In this document: one piece after another, positions 23,657-33,059 of the stretch
Position numbering within the stretch: position 1 is the stretch's first letter
How the letters are laid out: each line of letters opens with the position of its first letter
Origin: Streptomyces sp. WM6378
GTDB lineage: Bacteria > Actinomycetota > Actinomycetes > Streptomycetales > Streptomycetaceae
Length of the DNA stretch: 64,000 nt
Assembly: GCF_001279695.1 (NCBI RefSeq)
Contig: NZ_LGDD01000144.1
Coordinates: 43,704 to 107,703 of the forward strand
Direction of reading: 5' to 3'
The notes under the pieces: generated by a model
Databases searched by the model: none
What the model was told of the DNA's origin: nothing
Seen by the model: only the letters and a program-made list of their open reading frames with translations
Program-made: the position numbers and the translations under genes

Positions 23657-26600
23657 ATGCGCCCGATATCGCGTACGGCTCTGGGGGTGGCGACGGCCGC
23701 CGCCCTCGCCGTCACCGCGGTGGCGCCGTCCGTGGCAGCGCCACGGCACGACGACACAACAGCCACCGGAAAGAGACCGCTCGTCGGCAGCGCCGCGAGC
23801 CGCACGGGAACACCGGCCACCGTCACCCTGGTCACCGGCGACAAGGTCGTGGTGAGCAGGGACACCTCCGGCACGCCCACCGGCGTCACCGCGCTGCCGC
23901 GCGAGGACGGCTCCGTACCGCTCGTCCAGACCCGGCGCTCGGGCAAGGAGCTCTACGTCTACCCCGACGACGCGGCCCAGGCGCTCGCCGCCGGGAAGGT
24001 CGACGACGAGCTGTTCAACGTCTCCGGGCTCATCCGCCAGGGCTACGACGACGCGCACACCAAGACGATTCCGCTCATCGCGGTGTACGACACCGCCGTG
24101 GCGAGGTCGGCGCCGCCCGTGCCGCGCGGCGCGAAGGCCGGGCTGAGCCTGCCCGCCGTCAACGGCATGGCGCTCAGCGCGGACAAGACCAAGGCGAGCC
24201 AGCTGTGGGCCGACGTCACCAACTCCCGTACCAGGTCGGCCACTTCGGGAATCAAGAAGCTGTGGCTCGACCGGAAGGTGACGGCCTCCCTGGACCGGTC
24301 GGCCAAGCAGATCCGCGCCGACCTCGCCTGGGCCGCCGGATACGACGGCAAGGGCACCAAGGTCGCCGTCCTCGACACCGGTGTGGACGCCGAACACCCC
24401 GACCTCAAGGGCCGCGTCGCCGCCGCCAAGAACTTCACGGACTCGCCCGACACCGAGGACCGCCAGGGCCACGGCACCCACACCACCTCCACGGTCGGCG
24501 GCTCGGGCGCGGCCAGCGACGGCAAGAAGAAGGGCATCGCGCCCGGCACCGACCTGCTTGTCGGCAAGGTGCTCAACGACTCCGGATCCGGCGACAGTTC
24601 GTGGATCATCGCCGGAATGCAGTGGGCCGTCGACAACAAGGCCGACGTCGTGTCGATGTCGCTCGGCAGCCCCGTCCCCACCGACTGCACCGACCCGATG
24701 AGCACCGCCGCGCAGCGGCTCGCCACCGAGGCCACGCACACCCTGTTCGTCGTCGCGGCCGGCAACTCCGGGCCGAGCCTGAACACCGTGTCCTCGCCCG
24801 GCTGCGCGCCCGGCGTCCTGACCGTCGGCGCCGTCGACCGCGACGACACCACCGCGAGCTTCTCCAGCCGCGGCCCGGCCCCCTTCACACACACCCTGAA
24901 GCCGGAGATCACCGCCCCCGGCGTGGGCATATCGGCCGCCAACGCGGGCGGCCGCGGCATCTACGCGTACCAGACCATCTCCGGCACCTCGATGGCCACC
25001 CCGCACGTCGCGGGCGCCGCCGCCATCGTCAAGCAGCGCCACCCCGACTGGACCGCGCAGCAGATCAAGGCCGCGCTCGTCTCGTCCGCGAACAGCGGCA
25101 TCCCGGGAGACGTGCGCGAGACCGGCGGCGGGCGGCTCGACGTCAAGGCCGCCATCGACGAGACGGTCCTCGGCGCCTCCGCCGTGCAGGCCGGCACCTT
25201 CAACTGGCCGCAGGACAAGAGCGACCGCACCACCGTCGACGTGCCCTACACCAACGTCTCCGACAAGCCCGTGCAGCTCGACCTCAAGGTCGCGGGCGTC
25301 ACCGGAAACGACGGCTCGGCCGTCAACTCCCCCGTCGCGAAGCTGAGTTCGCGCTCGGTCACCGTCCCGGCCGGCTCCACCGTCAAGGTGCCGCTCGCCG
25401 TCGACCCGACCGCCCGCCTCAAGGCCGCCCAGTACGGAGACGTCACCGGCCGCGTGCTCGCCACGGCGGGCGGCGTGAAGGTGTCCACCCCGTTCTCGCT
25501 GTACGTCGAGCCCGAGACGGTCACTCTGCGCGTCAAGCTCGTCGACCGCCAGGGCAAGCCCGCCACGGGCGCCTCGTCCCTCGACGTCATCGGCACCGAC
25601 ACCGCGACCGGCGAGCGCCGCTTCAACGAGGGCGCCGCCGACCAGGTCTACCGGCTGCGCCCCGGCGCCTACTTCGTGTCCTCGTTCGTCGCCTCGGCCG
25701 ACCCCGGCGACGCGACCGGCGCGAACGTCGGCTCGGTCAGCTACCTCGGCCGCCCGCAGCTCGACCTGAAGAAGGACACCACCCTCGTCCTCGACGCCCG
25801 CGACGCGCACCGCCTCTCGGTGAAGACCGATCGGCCGAGCGAAGTCCGCACCACCACGCTCGACTTCGCCCGCTCCTGGGGCGGCCAGTGGCTGCACTCG
25901 GGCTCGATCACCGGCTCCCGGCTGATCAAGGACTACTTCGCGGACGTCCAGGGCGACGCCCGTACCGGCGACTTCGAGTTCGGCAGCTACTGGCGGGCGT
26001 ACGCCCCGCAGTTCGACCAGCTCGCCGCGGCCGGCGGGCCCGAGCTGCACCCGCTCACCGCGAGCATCGGCTCCGACAACCTCGACGGCACCGGCGAGGC
26101 CGCGCTCGTCGACGCGGGGAACGGCACTCCGGACGAGCTCAAGGCGGCCGGGGTCGCCGGGAAGATCGCCTTCGTCGCGGTGCCGGACGGCGATGCCTCG
26201 GCCCTGACCCTGGGCAAGGACGCCAAAGCCGCGGGCGCCAAGGCGCTCGTCGTGCACCGCCCCTCGGCCGGCCGCTGGCTGCCCACGTACGGGTTCGCGG
26301 GCGGACCGCTGCCGACCCTCGCCGTCGAGGCGGCCGAGGCCAAGGCGCTCGCCGACCGGCTCTCCAACGGCCCGGTGACGCTGCGCTGGAAGGCCACCGC
26401 GAAGAGCGGCTACGTCTACAACCTGGGCTTCCAGGAGGACGGCGGATTCGGCTCCGACCGCACCTACCGGGTGCGCGACGGACAGCTCGGCCGCAACGTG
26501 TCCACGTACCACTCGATGGGCGTGCCGGCCGACTTCATCGACGGCGTCGCCGCCCACCGGCCCAGCGGCGCGGGGCCGGTCAGCCTCTCCGGCATCGACC

Positions 26601-27436
26601 TGGTGGCCGTCCCCTCGACCCGCACCGAGTACTACACGGCGGGCACCACCACCTGGGACCACTTCGTCTCGTCCAGCTTCCCCTTCGGCGAGTTCATGCT
26701 GTCCCCGGCCAAGGCCTACCAGGCGGGCAAGCAGACCAAGGAGAGCTGGTACGACGGCGTGGTCGGCCCCGACGCCGGACGCGACGCCACGGGCAAGCCG
26801 CTGCTCGCCGCCGAGCGCCAGGGCAACCTGATCGGCTTCGCGCCCGGCATGTGGGCGGACTCCGAACACAGCGCCCAGCCCGGCTCGTTCGGCGACATCG
26901 GCTCCCTGCTGCTGCGCCGCAACGGCCAGGACTACGACAGCAGCGGCTGGCCGTCGGGGGTGTTCACCGTCCCCGCGGACGACGCGGCGTACGAGCTCAT
27001 CAGCGACAACCAGAAGATCGGCCCCTCCGGCTCGGTGTGGAAGCGCTCGAACGAGGTCACCACGAGCTGGAAGTTCCGCTCGCACCTGGAGGAGAACGTC
27101 TACTCGCAGGGCATCCCGCTGCTCTTCCCGCACTACGGCATCCCCGAGGACGGCCTCAAGACGGTCCCGGCGGCCGACGGCCAGAAGATCGGCCTCACGG
27201 TGACCGGGCACGCGGGCTACACCCCGGCTGCCCTGGTCTCGGCCAAGCTGTCGTACTCCTACGACGGCGGAACCACCTGGACCGAGGCCAAGTCGGCCCA
27301 GCAGGGCGGCAGTTGGACGGCGACCGTGAACCACGCGGGCGCCGCCGCCAAGGACGTGACCCTGAAGGTCGAACTGACCGATGCCAACGGCAATTCGGTC
27401 ACCCAGACCGTGGTGAACGCATACGCAGTGCGTTAG
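23657..27436 (+). CDS. Secreted S8-family subtilisin-like serine protease
   Basis: The 1259-residue precursor has a signal peptide (residues 1-28, MRPISRTALGVATAAAL... ending APSVAAP). A propeptide follows, and the catalytic domain has Asp240 (AVLDTGVD), His272 (GHGTH) and Ser445 (GTSMATPH). The oxyanion asparagine is in VAAGNSGPS. About 750 further residues have beta-rich accessory domains, including a PA-like region near 800-890. The product is exported and probably degrades extracellular protein. A strong hairpin after the stop ends the transcript. The upstream 188 bp shared with the regulator contains no other gene. Confidence 0.92.
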   Translation: MRPISRTALGVATAAALAVTAVAPSVAAPRHDDTTATGKRPLVGSAASRTGTPATVTLVTGDKVVVSRDTSGTPTGVTALPREDGSVPLVQTRRSGKELYVYPDDAAQALAAGKVDDELFNVSGLIRQGYDDAHTKTIPLIAVYDTAVARSAPPVPRGAKAGLSLPAVNGMALSADKTKASQLWADVTNSRTRSATSGIKKLWLDRKVTASLDRSAKQIRADLAWAAGYDGKGTKVAVLDTGVDAEHPDLKGRVAAAKNFTDSPDTEDRQGHGTHTTSTVGGSGAASDGKKKGIAPGTDLLVGKVLNDSGSGDSSWIIAGMQWAVDNKADVVSMSLGSPVPTDCTDPMSTAAQRLATEATHTLFVVAAGNSGPSLNTVSSPGCAPGVLTVGAVDRDDTTASFSSRGPAPFTHTLKPEITAPGVGISAANAGGRGIYAYQTISGTSMATPHVAGAAAIVKQRHPDWTAQQIKAALVSSANSGIPGDVRETGGGRLDVKAAIDETVLGASAVQAGTFNWPQDKSDRTTVDVPYTNVSDKPVQLDLKVAGVTGNDGSAVNSPVAKLSSRSVTVPAGSTVKVPLAVDPTARLKAAQYGDVTGRVLATAGGVKVSTPFSLYVEPETVTLRVKLVDRQGKPATGASSLDVIGTDTATGERRFNEGAADQVYRLRPGAYFVSSFVASADPGDATGANVGSVSYLGRPQLDLKKDTTLVLDARDAHRLSVKTDRPSEVRTTTLDFARSWGGQWLHSGSITGSRLIKDYFADVQGDARTGDFEFGSYWRAYAPQFDQLAAAGGPELHPLTASIGSDNLDGTGEAALVDAGNGTPDELKAAGVAGKIAFVAVPDGDASALTLGKDAKAAGAKALVVHRPSAGRWLPTYGFAGGPLPTLAVEAAEAKALADRLSNGPVTLRWKATAKSGYVYNLGFQEDGGFGSDRTYRVRDGQLGRNVSTYHSMGVPADFIDGVAAHRPSGAGPVSLSGIDLVAVPSTRTEYYTAGTTTWDHFVSSSFPFGEFMLSPAKAYQAGKQTKESWYDGVVGPDAGRDATGKPLLAAERQGNLIGFAPGMWADSEHSAQPGSFGDIGSLLLRRNGQDYDSSGWPSGVFTVPADDAAYELISDNQKIGPSGSVWKRSNEVTTSWKFRSHLEENVYSQGIPLLFPHYGIPEDGLKTVPAADGQKIGLTVTGHAGYTPAALVSAKLSYSYDGGTTWTEAKSAQQGGSWTATVNHAGAAAKDVTLKVELTDANGNSVTQTVVNAYAVR

Positions 27437-27447
27437 CCACGCAGCCG

Positions 27448-27493
27448 GTCCGCCGGGTGTCCCTCCCGTGGGGGGTGGGGCCGCCCGGCGGAC
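27448..27493 (+). terminator. Rho-independent-type hairpin after the subtilase gene
   Basis: GTCCGCCGGG at 27448-27457 pairs perfectly with CCCGGCGGAC at 27484-27493, giving a 10-bp GC stem followed by TTTC. It lies 12 nt after the stop codon. No long U-run follows, as is usual in Streptomyces. Confidence 0.75.
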
Positions 27494-27580
27494 TTTCGGC
27501 ATCGGCCACCACGCTTGTCCGTTGCGGACATTTTCCCGATGCCCCGTTTTCGTATGCCTCGGACGGTGGACAATAAGGGC

Positions 27581-29293
27581 ATGAGCCAGCAGGGGGAGAG
27601 GCCGACCCGGGACGACGACTGGTGGAACCGGCTGTACGACGAGTCGGCCCCGGACGCCGGTCCCGACGGTTCGGGCGACAGCCTCGACGACCGCTTCAAC
27701 TCGGCGTCGGACACGGTCGGTTCGGGCCTGGCGGGTTCCGGTGCGGTGGGTCCGGCCGCGGCGGATTCGAAGCCGCTGGGACCTTCGGGCGCGCAGGGTT
27801 CGGAGACGGCGGGTTCCACCCCGGAGGCTTCGGACGTGGCGGGTCCGGACGTGCCCGGTCGCAACCCGGCCGGTTTACCCGGGGCGGAACGCGCCGCTTC
27901 GCCCGCCGCGCAGGACGCACCTCCCGCCTCGCCTCGCCCCCGGGCGCCCTGGGAGCCGCCCGGGACTCCGCCCGGGACTCCGCCCGGGCCGCGCAAACCA
28001 GCCGCCTGGTGGGAGTCCGTCCCGGCGGCCCCGCCACCGCCGACGGCCCCGGCCCCGCTGCCCGATCTGCCGCCCGGCTGGGCGGAGGGCGCCCCGCCGG
28101 ATCCGGCCGAGGCGGCGCACCCCGCCGAGGAGCGGCGCCCCGCCCCCATCACCGCCCCGCCCGATCCGGCCCGTGCCGCCGCCACCCGTGAGCCGCGCGC
28201 CCCGCAGGGCCTGCGCACCCCCACCGTGGAAACCCCCGCCCCGCCCGCGTTCGCCCCCGACGAGCAGTTCGGCCCGCCGAAGACCGCGCCGCCCGAGCAG
28301 TTCGCGCCGGTGCCCCGGCCGCGTTCCGGCCATGTGGGTGACGGGCCGCCCACCTACGACGCCGAGCCCACCGCGCTGCCCGCCGCCCGGCCGGACGAGC
28401 TCGACGACCTCGTCGCCGACACCGTGCTCGACGGCGCCCGCTACGGCGCGTACGTCCTGCGGGCCGCCTCCTCGCGCGGGGACTCCGCGCGCTACCGGGG
28501 CGAGCCGCGCCGCGACGCCCTGCTCACCGCCCGCTTCGGCACCGGCGAGAACGCCCTGGTCCTGGTCGCCGTCGCGAGCGGCGCGCGGACCAGCGACCGG
28601 GCGCACCTCGCCGCCGCCGACGCCTGCCACTGGATCGGGGGCGCGATCGGCCGCAGCCACGTCCGCCTCGCCGAGGACATAAGGGCGGGCCGGCGAGGCG
28701 ACCTCAAGTCGGGGCTGCACCGGCTCACCGACCGCAGCTACGGAATGCTGCGGGCCCGCGCCGCCGAGCTCGGCACCGAGCCCGAGGAGTACACCGCGAG
28801 CCTGCGCTGTCTGCTCCTCTCGGCCGACCCCGCCTGCCGCACCCGGGTGTTCTTCGGCATCGGCCACGGCGGCCTGTTCCGGCTGCGCGGCGGTGTCTGG
28901 CAGGACATCGAGCCCGCCGTGCCCGAGCCGGGGGAGGCTCGCGGCGAGCCGGTGGTCGGCTTCGGCTCGGCCCCCGCCGAAACCCCGCAGGGCGACCGCC
29001 TCACCATGGACCTGAACACCGTCGAGCCCGCCCGCCCCTACATCGACCCGCCCGCGCCGCCGGGCGAGCCGTTCCGCTTCCGGGCCTCCGTGGCCCGTCC
29101 GGGCGACACCCTCCTGCTGTGCAGCGGGGGCCTGGCCGAACCCCTGCGCGGCGAGGCGGCCCTCGCCAAGGAACTCGCCGAACGCTGGACCCGCCCCGAG
29201 CTGCCGGGGCTCGCCGCTTTCCTCTCCGACGTGACGCTGAGGGTGAAGGGGTACACCGACGACCGTACGGCTGTCGCGGTCTGGGAGGCGTAA
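27581..29293 (+). CDS. PP2C-like protein phosphatase with a long Pro-rich N-terminus
   Basis: The 570-residue protein starts MSQQGERPTRDDDWWNRLYD at ATG 27581, with AAGGG just upstream. Residues 20-260 are low-complexity Ala/Pro/Gly and probably disordered. Residues 290-570 match PP2C-type Ser/Thr phosphatase-like domains of Streptomyces: RRDALLTARFGTGENALVLV, LAAADACHWIGGAIGRSH and the final KGYTDDRTAVAVW with the metal-binding aspartate. Not all canonical acidic ligands are obvious, so activity should be tested. It lies 27 bp before the pyruvate oxidase gene, and a membrane Ser/Thr kinase gene follows that. Confidence 0.8.
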   Translation: MSQQGERPTRDDDWWNRLYDESAPDAGPDGSGDSLDDRFNSASDTVGSGLAGSGAVGPAAADSKPLGPSGAQGSETAGSTPEASDVAGPDVPGRNPAGLPGAERAASPAAQDAPPASPRPRAPWEPPGTPPGTPPGPRKPAAWWESVPAAPPPPTAPAPLPDLPPGWAEGAPPDPAEAAHPAEERRPAPITAPPDPARAAATREPRAPQGLRTPTVETPAPPAFAPDEQFGPPKTAPPEQFAPVPRPRSGHVGDGPPTYDAEPTALPAARPDELDDLVADTVLDGARYGAYVLRAASSRGDSARYRGEPRRDALLTARFGTGENALVLVAVASGARTSDRAHLAAADACHWIGGAIGRSHVRLAEDIRAGRRGDLKSGLHRLTDRSYGMLRARAAELGTEPEEYTASLRCLLLSADPACRTRVFFGIGHGGLFRLRGGVWQDIEPAVPEPGEARGEPVVGFGSAPAETPQGDRLTMDLNTVEPARPYIDPPAPPGEPFRFRASVARPGDTLLLCSGGLAEPLRGEAALAKELAERWTRPELPGLAAFLSDVTLRVKGYTDDRTAVAVWEA

Positions 29294-29320
29294 CGGCAGG
29301 GGACATGGGTTGATGGACCC

Positions 29321-31063
29321 ATGGCCAAGCAGAACGTTGCAGAGCAGTTCGTCGACATCCTCACCCGCGCGGGCGTCAAGCGGCTGTACGGAGTCGTCGG
29401 CGACAGTCTGAACCCCGTCGTCGACGCCATCCGCCGCAACTCCGCCATCGACTGGATCCAGGTCAGGCACGAGGAGGTCGCCGCCTTCGCGGCCGGTGCC
29501 GAGGCCCAGCTCACCGGGAAGCTGGCCGCGTGCGCGGGGTCGTGCGGGCCCGGCAACCTGCACCTCATCAACGGCCTGTACGACGCGCACCGCTCGATGG
29601 CCCCGGTCCTCGCCCTCGCCTCGCACATCCCGTCCTCCGAGATCGGCCTCGGATACTTCCAGGAGACCCACCCCGACCAGCTGTTCCGCGAGTGCTCCCA
29701 CTACAGCGAGCTGATCTCCAACCCGCAGCAGATGCCCCGGGTGCTCCAGACGGCGATCCAGCACGCGATCGGCCGGGGCGGCGTCAGCGTCCTCGCGCTG
29801 CCCGGCGACATCGCCTCCGAGCCGGCCCCCGACAAGGCCATCGACCACGCCCTCGTCACCTCATTGCCCTCGGTGCGGCCCGGCGACAGCGAGATCGACA
29901 AGCTCGCGGCCCTCATCGACGAGGCGAAGCGCGTCACCCTGTTCTGCGGCAGCGGCACCGCCGGGGCGCACGCGGAGGTCATGGAGTTCGCCGAGCGGAT
30001 CAAGTCGCCCATCGGGCACGCGCTGCGCGGCAAGGAATGGATCCAGTACGACAACAAGTACGACGTCGGAATGAGCGGCCTGCTCGGCTACGGCGCCGCC
30101 TATGAGGCGACCCACGAGTGCGATCTGCTGATCCTGCTCGGCACCGACTTCCCCTACAACGCCTTCCTGCCCGACGACGTCAAGATCGTCCAGGTCGACG
30201 TACGCCCCGAACACCTGGGACGCCGCTCGAAGTTGGACCTCGCGGTGTGGGGCGATGTGAAGGAGACGCTGCGCTGTCTGACGCCGCGCGTGCAGGTCAA
30301 GACGGACCGCCGGTTCCTCGACAAGATGCTGAAGAAGCACGCGGACGCCCTGGAAGGCGTCGTCAAGGCGTACACGCGCAAGGTGGAGAAGCACGTCCCG
30401 ATCCATCCCGAGTACGTCGCCTCCGTGCTCGACGAACTCGCCGCCGACGACGCCGTGTTCACCGTCGACACCGGCATGTGCAACGTCTGGGCGGCCCGCT
30501 ACATCTCGCCGAACGGCAGGCGCCGGATCATCGGTTCGTTCAGCCACGGCTCGATGGCCAACGCGCTGCCGCAGGCCATCGGCGCCCAGTTCATCGACCG
30601 CGGGCGCCAGGTGATCTCGATGTCCGGCGACGGCGGGTTCTCGATGCTGATGGGGGACTTCCTCACCCTGGTCCAGTACGAACTGCCGGTAAAAATCGTG
30701 CTGTTCAACAACTCCTCGCTCGGCATGGTCGAGCTGGAGATGCTGGTCGCCGGTCTGCCCTCGTACGGGACGACCAACCGCAACCCCGACTTCGCGGCGA
30801 TCGCCCGCGCGGCCGGGGCGTACGGGGTGCGCGTGGAGAAGCCCAAGCAGCTCGCGGGCGCGCTCAAGGACGCCTTCAAGCACAAGGGCCCGGCGCTGGT
30901 CGACATCGTCACCGACCCCAACGCGCTGTCCATCCCGCCGAAGATCAGCGCCGAGATGGTGTCGGGCTTCGCGCTCTCCGCCAGCAAGATCGTCCTGGAC
31001 GGGGGAGTGGGCCGCATGCTCCAGCTGGCCCGCTCCAACCTCCGCAACGTGCCGAGGCCCTGA
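29321..31063 (+). CDS. poxB: Thiamine-diphosphate pyruvate oxidase/dehydrogenase (PoxB-like)
   Basis: The 580-residue enzyme has the three-domain ThDP oxidase plan. The N-terminal PYR domain has the catalytic glutamate in VRHEEVAAFAAGAEAQLTG. A central FAD-binding-type domain follows. The C-terminal PP domain has GDGGFSMLMGDFLTLVQYEL and FNNSSLGM, the GDG...NN metal and ThDP site. Length and motifs fit PoxB, which converts pyruvate to acetate and CO2 at the membrane with quinone as acceptor. Acetolactate synthase-like relatives are possible. It lies between a PP2C-like gene and a kinase gene. Confidence 0.85.
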   Translation: MAKQNVAEQFVDILTRAGVKRLYGVVGDSLNPVVDAIRRNSAIDWIQVRHEEVAAFAAGAEAQLTGKLAACAGSCGPGNLHLINGLYDAHRSMAPVLALASHIPSSEIGLGYFQETHPDQLFRECSHYSELISNPQQMPRVLQTAIQHAIGRGGVSVLALPGDIASEPAPDKAIDHALVTSLPSVRPGDSEIDKLAALIDEAKRVTLFCGSGTAGAHAEVMEFAERIKSPIGHALRGKEWIQYDNKYDVGMSGLLGYGAAYEATHECDLLILLGTDFPYNAFLPDDVKIVQVDVRPEHLGRRSKLDLAVWGDVKETLRCLTPRVQVKTDRRFLDKMLKKHADALEGVVKAYTRKVEKHVPIHPEYVASVLDELAADDAVFTVDTGMCNVWAARYISPNGRRRIIGSFSHGSMANALPQAIGAQFIDRGRQVISMSGDGGFSMLMGDFLTLVQYELPVKIVLFNNSSLGMVELEMLVAGLPSYGTTNRNPDFAAIARAAGAYGVRVEKPKQLAGALKDAFKHKGPALVDIVTDPNALSIPPKISAEMVSGFALSASKIVLDGGVGRMLQLARSNLRNVPRP

Positions 31064-31113
31064 GGAGCCCGCGGCCGGGCCCCGGCCGGTTCCTCGCGCG
31101 CGTCCTCGCCTTC

Positions 31114-31149
31114 ACCCGGTTGGTCAACAGCGACTACTCTCAACCGGGT
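31114..31149 (+). promoter_or_regulatory. 9-bp inverted repeat between poxB and the kinase gene
   Basis: ACCCGGTTG (31114-31122) and CAACCGGGT (31141-31149) are perfect inverted arms with an 18-nt spacer that includes TACTCT. The site lies 45 bp before the kinase ATG. It could be an operator, or a weak terminator of poxB. Confidence 0.4.
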
Positions 31150-31193
31150 TACGCCGATGACCAGGCGAGAAGGGCCGGGGGAGTCACACCATC

Positions 31194-33059
31194 ATGAGCG
31201 GTACGAACGGGGACGGACGCGGTGAGCAGGAAGATTACATAGAGGGGGGCATCAAACCGCTCGCGGTGAGCGATCCCGTGCGCATCGGGCCGTATCTGCT
31301 CCTTGGACGGCTCGGCGCGGGCGGCATGGGGCGGGTGTTCCTCGCACGTTCGGACAGCGGGCGCACCGTCGCCGTGAAGGTCGTCCACGAGGAGCACGTG
31401 TCCGACGAGCAGTTCCGGGCCCGGTTCCGGCGGGAGATCGAGGCGGCGCGCAAGGTCGGGGAGCGCTACACGGCGCCGGTCCTCGACGCCGGTCCGGGTG
31501 ACGAGCCGCCGTGGGTGGCGACCGGGTACGTGCCCGGGCTCTCGCTCGAACAGATCGTGCGGCGCCACGGGCCGCTGCCGACCGAGTCCCTGCACGCGCT
31601 CGCCGAGGAACTCCTCAAGGCGCTCCGGGACATTCACGGCGCGGGCATCGTGCACCGCGACCTGAAGCCGTCCAACGTGATGCTCACCGTGGACGGTACG
31701 AAGGTCATCGACTTCGGGATCGCCCGGGCCCTTGAGACGTCCGTCGAGTCCCTGCTCACCAGTACGGGGATGGCGGTCGGCTCTCCCGGTTTCATGTCGC
31801 CGGAGCAGGTGCGGGGCCAGAGCGCCGGGGTCAAGAGCGATGTGTTCACCCTCGGGTGCGTGCTGACCTACGCGGCGACCGGGCAGCTGCCGTTCGGGCA
31901 CGGGGCCAGCAACCAGCACGCCGTGATGTTCCAGATCGTGGAGGGCGAGCCCGATCTGACGGGCGTCGAGGACGACTCGCTGCGGGCCCTGATCACCCGC
32001 TGTCTGACGAAGGACATCGACCAACGGCCGGGCGTGGACGAGCTGTTGGCCGACCCGGAGCGGACCCGTCCGCGCTCCGCGCGCGGCGCCTGGCTGCCCG
32101 CCCGCGTCGTCGCCCGGCTCGCCCAGCAGTCCGCGCGGCTGCTCGACGCCGAGGCGGAGCCGCTGCGGGAAGTGCCCGTGGACCGGGCGACCATCGGGCT
32201 GCGGGCGCCGGCCGGATCCCCCGAGCCCGTCGTGGCGAGCGTCAGCGCCACGAAGCGGGAGCCCGAAGAGCGGCCCCGCCGACGCCGCAGGCTCATCGTG
32301 CTGCCGGTCGTCGCCGTGCTCACCGTCGGCGGCGGCACGATCGCCGTGCTCCAGCCCTTCGCGAGCGACGGTGGCGGCGGAGCACAGGCCAAGCCCCCGG
32401 GCGCCAGTGCGAGCGCGAGCAGTGGTGCCCATGCGGGCTCCAGCGCCGCGCCCTCCGGAAGCAACTCGCCCGGCGCGCCGAGCGCTCCCGCCTCCCCCGG
32501 GGCGAGCGCCCAGGGCAGCGAGCCCCCGAAGGGCCCGGACGCCAAGCCCGGCGACGGGCAGAACTCCCCGGCCAACGGCGGGAGTCCGGCACCTCCCGGC
32601 GGCGCGGGCGGCAGCCAGCCCGGTGGTGGGGGCGGCTCCACCAGGGGCGCCGGGGGTGGCGCCGGCGGCGGGACCGGCTCGTCGTCGTCGGGGTCGGGGT
32701 CGGGGGCGTCCGGGTCTTCGGGCTCGTCCGGCTCCGGCGGCACGTCCCAGGATTCCCCGCCGCCCGACATGAAGGCCTACAAACTCGAATACACCAACTC
32801 CTGCGTCGGCGCGTGTTCCATGCCGATCGCGGTGAGCTGGCCGGCGGTCTCCGGTGCGTCCCGGTACGACATCCACTACACCAACAAGGGCAGCAACTTC
32901 ACGAAGAAGAGCGTCGACACCGTCTACTCCACCGGCTCCCTCAACTACACGATCACGGGCCCGTTCTCCGGCGACGAGATCTGTGTCACGATGCGCGCCG
33001 CCAACAAGTACGGAGCCTCGGCCTGGGCGGAGACCTGGTGCGGCACGGTGCCGTACTAA
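31194..33059 (+). CDS. Membrane Ser/Thr protein kinase with an extracellular fibronectin-like domain
   Basis: The 621-residue protein has an N-terminal Hanks-type kinase domain (about 30-290): GRLGAGGMGRVF, VAVKVV, the catalytic loop HRDLKPSN, DFGIAR and the APE-like SPEQVRG. A single membrane helix (about 366-384, RRRRLIVLPVVAVLTVGGG) follows. Then comes a Ser/Gly/Pro-rich spacer to 522, and a C-terminal beta domain (524-621) with four cysteines that looks like fibronectin type III. The last part would sit outside the cell and may bind a ligand or the wall. The stop overlaps the convergent mannosidase stop by 3 to 4 bp. Confidence 0.92.
   Translation: MSGTNGDGRGEQEDYIEGGIKPLAVSDPVRIGPYLLLGRLGAGGMGRVFLARSDSGRTVAVKVVHEEHVSDEQFRARFRREIEAARKVGERYTAPVLDAGPGDEPPWVATGYVPGLSLEQIVRRHGPLPTESLHALAEELLKALRDIHGAGIVHRDLKPSNVMLTVDGTKVIDFGIARALETSVESLLTSTGMAVGSPGFMSPEQVRGQSAGVKSDVFTLGCVLTYAATGQLPFGHGASNQHAVMFQIVEGEPDLTGVEDDSLRALITRCLTKDIDQRPGVDELLADPERTRPRSARGAWLPARVVARLAQQSARLLDAEAEPLREVPVDRATIGLRAPAGSPEPVVASVSATKREPEERPRRRRRLIVLPVVAVLTVGGGTIAVLQPFASDGGGGAQAKPPGASASASSGAHAGSSAAPSGSNSPGAPSAPASPGASAQGSEPPKGPDAKPGDGQNSPANGGSPAPPGGAGGSQPGGGGGSTRGAGGGAGGGTGSSSSGSGSGASGSSGSSGSGGTSQDSPPPDMKAYKLEYTNSCVGACSMPIAVSWPAVSGASRYDIHYTNKGSNFTKKSVDTVYSTGSLNYTITGPFSGDEICVTMRAANKYGASAWAETWCGTVPY

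Noticed and set aside
23450..27502. Very long minus-strand frame opposite the subtilase
   Set aside because: It is an antisense shadow of high third-position GC: Arg/Val/Gly-rich, no domain, and the plus-strand protein has a signal peptide and full catalytic triad.
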